64,000 nucleotides of DNA, taken from Arcobacter defluvii (GTDB lineage Bacteria; Campylobacterota; Campylobacteria; Campylobacterales; Arcobacteraceae). Of this stretch, positions 59,227 through 64,000 are shown one piece after another (the first letter of the stretch is position 1; every line of letters starts with the position of its first letter). The stretch is from contig NZ_CP053835.1 of NCBI RefSeq assembly GCF_013201725.1, forward strand, positions 1,922,001 through 1,986,000, given 5' to 3'. The notes under the pieces were generated by a model, which made no database searches, was not told the origin of the DNA, and was given only the letters and a program-made list of their open reading frames with translations. Made by a program: the position numbers and the translations under genes.

Positions 59227-59796
59227 TTAATCATTTTGTACAGATACAATCTGCTTTTCTAACTGATTACCTTTTAATCTCATTGCTGTTTCCATCATGA
59301 TTTCAGCAGCATCATCTCTTGATAATTTTAAATCACTTAATTCTTGAAGTTTTATTTCCATAATATCAAAAAGTTCATTTTTTAAATTATTCATCTCTTC
59401 TTGTAAATTATTTCTATTTTCAAGTTGTTCTTTATATAATTGTTCGTGTTTCGCACTCAACTCATCATTTAAAATATCCATAGAATTTTGTATTCTTTTT
59501 TCTTGTTTAAGTTCATTATCTCTTATATCTGATATTTCTTCTTGTTGTTGAGTCGTTAAATTTTTGATTTTTTTAGATATTAATTCTACTTCATTATCTA
59601 ATCTTAAATTAAAATCTTTTTGATTTTGTTCAATTTTATTTTTTACTTCATCAAAAGAACGTTTAAAATCACTTTCAAGTTTTTCAAATCTTTTATTTAG
59701 TTCTCTTGTTTGAGAACCAAATAATATTTCTCTGATTTGATCAACATTTCCTAACTGGCTTATTTCATTTCCTGTATTTTGAGTATTATCTTTCAT
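59227..59796 (-). CDS. Coiled-coil protein of the GTPase operon
   Basis: A 189-residue, highly charged protein that is almost wholly coiled coil from about residue 30 to 165, after a conserved-looking DQIREILFGSQTRELNKRFE start. There is no signal peptide or membrane segment. It is the first gene of the GTPase operon, 20 bp before the OmpA-domain protein. It may act as a scaffold or effector that links the GTPase to other partners; this is inference from position and structure. Confidence 0.75.
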   Translation of the reverse strand: MKDNTQNTGNEISQLGNVDQIREILFGSQTRELNKRFEKLESDFKRSFDEVKNKIEQNQKDFNLRLDNEVELISKKIKNLTTQQQEEISDIRDNELKQEKRIQNSMDILNDELSAKHEQLYKEQLENRNNLQEEMNNLKNELFDIMEIKLQELSDLKLSRDDAAEIMMETAMRLKGNQLEKQIVSVQND

Positions 59797-59841
59797 CTAA
59801 GTCCTTTTAAGAAAAATTATAGATAATTTAAATGTTCTAAA

Positions 59842-60552
59842 TTAAGCTATATTTGTATAAACAGCTTGAACATCATCATCATCTTCAAGTTTTTCAATTA
59901 ATTTTCCAATATCTTCTTGTTGTGCTTCACTAAATTCTTGTGGATTATTTGGAATTCTTTTTAACTCAGCTTTTGTTAAAGCTATTCCTAACTCTTCAAA
60001 TTTATTATTCATATTTCCAAAATCTGTATAATTTGCATATGCTAAACATAAACCATCTTCTTCTTCAAGTTCTTCAAGTCCAGCATCTATTAATTCCATT
60101 TCTAAATCTTCAAGTTCATAATTACTTGGTTTATTAAATTCAAAAATTGCTTTTCTATCAAAGAAAAATTCTAAAGATCCAGTTGGAACTACTTGACCAT
60201 TTGTTTTATTAAAATACATTTTGATATTTGCAACAGTTCTTGTATTATTATCCGTTGCAGTTTCAACAAATATTAAAACCCCATGAGGTCCTTTTCCTTC
60301 AAAATTTACTTCAGAAAAGTTTGCAGAATCTTTTCCTGTTGCTCTTTTTATAGCTGCATCAATATTTGCTTTTGGCATATTTTCAGCTTTTGCATTTAAA
60401 ATAGCAGTTCTTAATGCTGAATTCATTTCTGGATCTGGAACTCCTGATTTTGCTGCTACTTCAATAGCACGTGCAAGTTTTGGGAAAACTCTAGACATAT
60501 TTCCCCATCTTTTCATTTTAGCCGCTTTTCTATATTCAAAGGCTCTTCCCAT
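59842..60552 (-). CDS. YebC/PmpR-family protein
   Basis: A YebC-family protein, known as a DNA-binding regulator in some bacteria and recently linked to relief of ribosome stalling at proline stretches. From the ATG at 60552, preceded by GGGAG, it has 236 residues and starts MGRAFEYRKAAKMKRWGNMS, with PEMNSALRTAILNAKAENMP and YEGKGPHGV-like FEGKGPHGVLIFVE motifs. An in-frame ATG 24 bases upstream lacks a ribosome site. Length is normal. The gene is divergent from mlaA. Confidence 0.93.
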   Translation of the reverse strand: MGRAFEYRKAAKMKRWGNMSRVFPKLARAIEVAAKSGVPDPEMNSALRTAILNAKAENMPKANIDAAIKRATGKDSANFSEVNFEGKGPHGVLIFVETATDNNTRTVANIKMYFNKTNGQVVPTGSLEFFFDRKAIFEFNKPSNYELEDLEMELIDAGLEELEEEDGLCLAYANYTDFGNMNNKFEELGIALTKAELKRIPNNPQEFSEAQQEDIGKLIEKLEDDDDVQAVYTNIA

Positions 60553-60717
60553 AATCACTCCCAATTTATTTTTCAAAATTTTTCGCTGATTATAGCAAGT
60601 TTGTAATAATATATATATAAATATAAAGCTTGTTTGTAAAATAATTTAAAAATAAGACTTAATACTTCTTTTCATAAACTTTCAATATAATACAAATTTA
60701 CTATAAAAGGATTAAAT

Positions 60718-61461
60718 TTGAAAAAAATTATTTTTATTTTAATATTTGCCATTTTTAGTTTTGCTAACGAGACTAATAACGATAATTTTTCTGAAGAATT
60801 TGACTCAGAATTTACATCAAATACAAAAGAAGTTTTTGACCCATTAAGTGGCTACAATAGAATTATGACAACTTTTAATGACAAAGTTTACTTAAATGTT
60901 TTAGTACCTGTTTCAAAAGGTTACGCTTATGTTGTTCCTGAAACTGCAAGAACAGGTGTAAATAACTTTTTCAATAATATTATGTTTCCTGTTAGATTTG
61001 TAAATAATTTATTACAATTAAAATTTAAAAATTCTAGTGAAGAATTAGGCAGATTTTTGATAAATTCACTCTGGGGACTTGGTGGATTTATGGATTTAGC
61101 AACCACGGAATTACACATGAAAGAACATAAAGAAGATTTTGGACAAACACTTGGTTTTTATGGTGTAGGTGAAGGTTTTCATGTTGTTTTACCATTACTA
61201 GGACCATCTAATTTAAGAGATATTGTTGGATTAACAGCTGATAATGTAGTTTCACCATTAAGTAGATTAGGAGAAGATGGAATTGATTACAAAATTCCAA
61301 ATACAGTTTTAGAAGAGTATGGTATCAAAACATTTGATGTAGTAAATTATACTTCATTAAATCCAGATCAATATGAAACAATAAAAAAAGATGCTTTAGA
61401 CTTATATCCATTTTTAAGAGATATTTATACACAAGCAAGAAAAAGACAAATTGAGGAGTAA
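60718..61461 (+). CDS. mlaA: MlaA/VacJ-like phospholipid transport protein
   Basis: MlaA removes stray phospholipid from the outer leaflet of the outer membrane. The 247-residue protein has the family core DPLSGYNRIMTTFNDKVYLNVL, NNFFNNIMFPVRFVNNLLQ, GRFLINSLWGLGGFMD and FGQTLGFYGVGEGFHVVLPLLGPS. Translation starts at a TTG (60718) with AAAAGG at 7-base spacing. Its signal sequence (MKKIIFILIFAIFSFA) has no lipobox Cys, so unlike E. coli MlaA it is not a lipoprotein. mlaC and an RND exporter gene follow at 5- and 1-bp gaps. Confidence 0.92.
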   Translation: MKKIIFILIFAIFSFANETNNDNFSEEFDSEFTSNTKEVFDPLSGYNRIMTTFNDKVYLNVLVPVSKGYAYVVPETARTGVNNFFNNIMFPVRFVNNLLQLKFKNSSEELGRFLINSLWGLGGFMDLATTELHMKEHKEDFGQTLGFYGVGEGFHVVLPLLGPSNLRDIVGLTADNVVSPLSRLGEDGIDYKIPNTVLEEYGIKTFDVVNYTSLNPDQYETIKKDALDLYPFLRDIYTQARKRQIEE

Positions 61462-61466
61462 TAATA

Positions 61467-62054
61467 ATGCTTAAAAAGAATTTTGTTAGATTTGTTTTGT
61501 TAATGGCATTTACGTTTTCTTATGCAAATGCTTTAAAACAAGATGAAATTCAACAAGAAATGACAAAAAAAATAGATAATGTTTTATCAATTTTAGAAAA
61601 AAAAGATAAAACTTTTGCTCAAAAAGGTGATGAAATCATCAAAGTTATTGATGATGTTTTTGATTATGAACTAATGGCAAAAATTGCTTTGGGAAAAGAA
61701 ACATGGAACACATTAACACCTGAAAAACAAAAAGAATTTACAAAAATTTTTGAAAATAAATTAAAAAAATCTTATATAGAAAAACTTCAACTTTATAATG
61801 ACCAAAAAGTAAAAGTTATTGGTTTAAAACCATATAATAATACTAGATTACAATTAGAAACTGAATTATTAGGTAAAGATGGAACTTATAAAATAAATTA
61901 TAACTTTTATAATAAATCAAAAGAAAATGAACAGTGGCTTATTTATGATGTTGACTTAGTTGGAGTAAGTATCATTCAAACATATAGACAACAATTTGCA
62001 GGGCTTTTAAAAGAAAAAACATTTGATGAAATGTTAGCTTTATTAGAACAATAA
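61467..62054 (+). CDS. mlaC: MlaC/Ttg2D-like lipid carrier
   Basis: MlaC carries phospholipid across the periplasm. The 195-residue protein has a signal peptide (LLMAFTFSYANA) and the Ttg2/MlaC pattern: VIDDVFDYELMAKIALGKETWNTLTPEKQKEFTKIFENKL, then TRLQLETELLGKDGTYKINY and WLIYDVDLVGVSIIQTYRQQF near the end. Length is normal. It lies 5 bp after mlaA and 1 bp before the RND exporter gene. The usual MlaFEDB ABC transporter is not next to it, so the RND protein may be the inner-membrane partner. Confidence 0.92.
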   Translation: MLKKNFVRFVLLMAFTFSYANALKQDEIQQEMTKKIDNVLSILEKKDKTFAQKGDEIIKVIDDVFDYELMAKIALGKETWNTLTPEKQKEFTKIFENKLKKSYIEKLQLYNDQKVKVIGLKPYNNTRLQLETELLGKDGTYKINYNFYNKSKENEQWLIYDVDLVGVSIIQTYRQQFAGLLKEKTFDEMLALLEQ

Positions 62055-62055
62055 A

Positions 62056-64000
62056 ATGATAAAAAAAATTTATGATACTTTTATTTTAAAGTATCCCTTA
62101 ATTATTTTAACTCTTTTGATGTTATTTGTTTCAGTTTTGGGTTATTATGCTACAAAGCTTGAAATAGATGCATCTGCTGAAACTTTACTTTTAGAAGATG
62201 ATAAAGATTTACAATTTTTTAGAGAAGTAAATAAAACTTATAATAATTCAGATTTTTTAGTAGTTACTTTTTCTCCTAAAAATGATGAACTATTATCTCA
62301 AAAAAGTTTAGAAACTATAAAAAATATGTCTAATGATTTTTTAAAAGTAAAAAATGTTGAAAGTATTACTTCTATTTTAAATGTACCTTTACTTCAATCT
62401 CCAATAAGACCTATTTCTGATTTAGTTGAAGGAGTTGATTCACTTGAAACAAAAAAGTTTGATAATAAACTTGTAAAAAATGAATTACTTCATTCACCAT
62501 TGTACTCAAATGCTTTAGTAAGTAGTGATTTTAAAACAACAGCTATTATTTTAAATTTAAAAACAGATACAAAATATTTTGAACTTTTAGAAAAAAGAAA
62601 TGCTTTATTAAAAAAAGAGAAAGATAAAACTATTTCAAATGAAGAAAAAATAGAATTAAAAGATACTATTTTAGAATTTAAAAAATATAGGGATTTTTTG
62701 AGAATCCAAGAAGCACAAGAAATTGAAAATATAAGAGATATTATCAAAAAATATCAAAGTGAAGCTAAAATATTTCTTGGTGGAGTAAATATGATAGCTA
62801 GCGATATTGTTGGCTATGTAAAAAATGATTTAATTATCTACGGTTCTGGGTTATTAGCAATTTTAATATTTGTTCTTTGGTATATTTTTAGACATATTAG
62901 ATGGATTATTTTACCTTTATTTATTTGTTTAATTTCAGTTATTTCAACAGCAGGTATTTTAGGACTATTTGGTTGGGAAGTGACAGTTATATCTTCAAAT
63001 TTTATTGCTTTACAATTAATCATAACAATTTCAATTGTTCTACACTTAATTGTAAGATATAGAGAATTAAATGTAAAATATAAAAATGCAAGTCAGTATA
63101 AACTGATAATAAATACAATTTTATCAAAATTCAACCCATCTTTTTTTGCAATTATTACAACCATAGTTGGTTTTGGTTCTCTTGTATTTTCAAATATAGA
63201 ACCTGTAATTAATCTTGGTTTGATGATGAGTACAGGAATTGCTATTTCGTTATTTTTAGCATTTATTACTTTTCCTGCTTTATTAATTTTAATGAAGAAA
63301 AAAGATGAACATGAACAAAAAAATAAAAAATTCTCATTTATAGCAAAATCATCAAATATTGTTGAACATCAAGGTAAAACAATAATAATTGTAACTATTT
63401 TAATAATTATTTTTTCAGTAACAGGAGCATTAAAACTTTTAGTTGAAAATAGTTTTATTAGCTATTTTAAACAATCAACTGATATTTATAAAGGAATGAA
63501 AGTTATTGATGAAAATTTAGGTGGAACTACTCCACTTGATATTATCATCAAATTTAAAGATGAACCGAAACCTCAAATAAAGAAAAATCCAACTGATGAT
63601 TTTGATGATTTTGAAAATGAATATGCTAAAAGTGCAGATGATAAACAATATTGGTTTAGTCAAGATAAAATGGATACAATCACAGCTGTTCATAACTATT
63701 TAGAAACTATTCCTGAAATTGGAAAAGTTCAATCTTTAGCAACTCTATTAAAAATTGGAGAATCTTTAAATGATGGAAAACCTCTTGATGGTATAACATT
63801 AGCTGTATTATATAATCAATTACCAGAAAGATATAAAAATCTAATTCTTTCACCTTTTATTAATATTGATAAAAATGAAGCTAGAATCACTATGAGAATT
63901 ATGGACTCAAATCCTGATTTAAGAAGAAATGATTTAATAAATAAAATAAATCATGATTTAAAAGATGTTATTAAAAATAAAGAGACAACATTTAGACTTT
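62056..64000 (+). CDS. RND/MMPL-family lipid exporter, partial
   Basis: An open frame from the ATG at 62056 runs 648 codons to the window edge without a stop. It starts MIKKIYDTFILKYPLIILTL with a first membrane helix, followed by a periplasmic loop, a cluster of membrane helices at about 255-420 (YGSGLLAILIFVLWYIF, ITTIVGFGSLVFS, GIAISLFLAFITFPALLIL), another helix near 440-460 and a second periplasmic region. This is the MMPL/HpnN-like RND family. It is joined to mlaA and mlaC as in other Campylobacterota and probably moves lipids between membranes. The C-terminal part lies outside the window. Confidence 0.9.
   Translation, partial: MIKKIYDTFILKYPLIILTLLMLFVSVLGYYATKLEIDASAETLLLEDDKDLQFFREVNKTYNNSDFLVVTFSPKNDELLSQKSLETIKNMSNDFLKVKNVESITSILNVPLLQSPIRPISDLVEGVDSLETKKFDNKLVKNELLHSPLYSNALVSSDFKTTAIILNLKTDTKYFELLEKRNALLKKEKDKTISNEEKIELKDTILEFKKYRDFLRIQEAQEIENIRDIIKKYQSEAKIFLGGVNMIASDIVGYVKNDLIIYGSGLLAILIFVLWYIFRHIRWIILPLFICLISVISTAGILGLFGWEVTVISSNFIALQLIITISIVLHLIVRYRELNVKYKNASQYKLIINTILSKFNPSFFAIITTIVGFGSLVFSNIEPVINLGLMMSTGIAISLFLAFITFPALLILMKKKDEHEQKNKKFSFIAKSSNIVEHQGKTIIIVTILIIIFSVTGALKLLVENSFISYFKQSTDIYKGMKVIDENLGGTTPLDIIIKFKDEPKPQIKKNPTDDFDDFENEYAKSADDKQYWFSQDKMDTITAVHNYLETIPEIGKVQSLATLLKIGESLNDGKPLDGITLAVLYNQLPERYKNLILSPFINIDKNEARITMRIMDSNPDLRRNDLINKINHDLKDVIKNKETTFRL

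Noticed and set aside
62490-63023. Minus-strand frames near the window end
   Set aside because: They are antisense to the partial RND exporter, whose continuous 648-codon frame is the real gene.

Overview
The window is a gene-dense, very AT-rich stretch of a bacterial chromosome. The gene set points to Campylobacterota, most likely Arcobacteraceae (Arcobacter/Aliarcobacter). The markers are a HydABCDE-type membrane uptake [NiFe]-hydrogenase with the group-specific HydE protein, an AcnB-type aconitase, a VacJ/MlaA-MlaC-RND lipid-transport locus, and a full beta-oxidation operon. The taxonomic call is inference from gene content and base composition. No rRNA, tRNA or insertion sequence was seen.

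Layout. 1-13078: housekeeping and stress genes. These are a DUF420 membrane protein, a DUF945-like protein, a DUF3465 protein, thiI, two small proteins, a K+/H+ antiporter, a four-gene stress/transport operon (Usp, P-II-like, CBS, duplicated DUF1538), a DUF3010 protein, an unknown gene, and hypF. 13445-17193: a CRISPR array with 58 repeats and 57 spacers. It is transcribed on the minus strand from a leader at 17194-17358. 17359-25630: a complete type I-B cas operon (cas6-cas8b-cas7-cas5-cas3-cas4-cas1-cas2) reading toward the array. 25735-32496: a ferritin-like/VIT1 iron transporter, then hydE, hydD, hydC, hydB, hydA (transcribed A to E). 32754-35585: a second, soluble [NiFe]-hydrogenase pair without Tat signal or C-terminal maturation peptide, resembling H2-sensing hydrogenases, in an operon behind a TetR-family regulator.

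35683-40982: a lipoprotein, acnB, a YiiD-type thioesterase, a PAS protein and peptide deformylase. 41066-50654: a fatty-acid degradation operon (acyl-CoA synthetase, thiolase, FadB/J-like, FadE-like, and an acyltransferase fused to an alpha/beta hydrolase). 50716-51474: an M48 lipoprotein protease. 51576-55636: a minus-strand accessory block with two unknown proteins, an EVE-like/PD-(D/E)XK nuclease fusion, an exported protein and a WYL regulator. 55683-59796: a Ras/Rab-like GTPase module made of a coiled-coil protein, a roadblock-like/TM/OmpA protein, the small GTPase and a PAS-GGDEF enzyme. 59842-64000: a YebC-family protein, then mlaA, mlaC and an RND exporter cut by the window end.

The most notable points are: (1) the TetR plus H2-sensor operon beside hydA, with palindromes bracketing the hydA promoter region; (2) the small GTPase/roadblock/OmpA/GGDEF module, which looks like an envelope-anchored polarity or signalling switch; (3) two regulators (TetR and WYL) whose full HTH is reached only from a non-canonical start, with AUU at proper Shine-Dalgarno spacing in both; (4) the EVE-like nuclease with its unknown neighbours as a candidate defence locus; (5) a block of six variant repeats inside the CRISPR array and a 13-bp inverted repeat spanning the leader.
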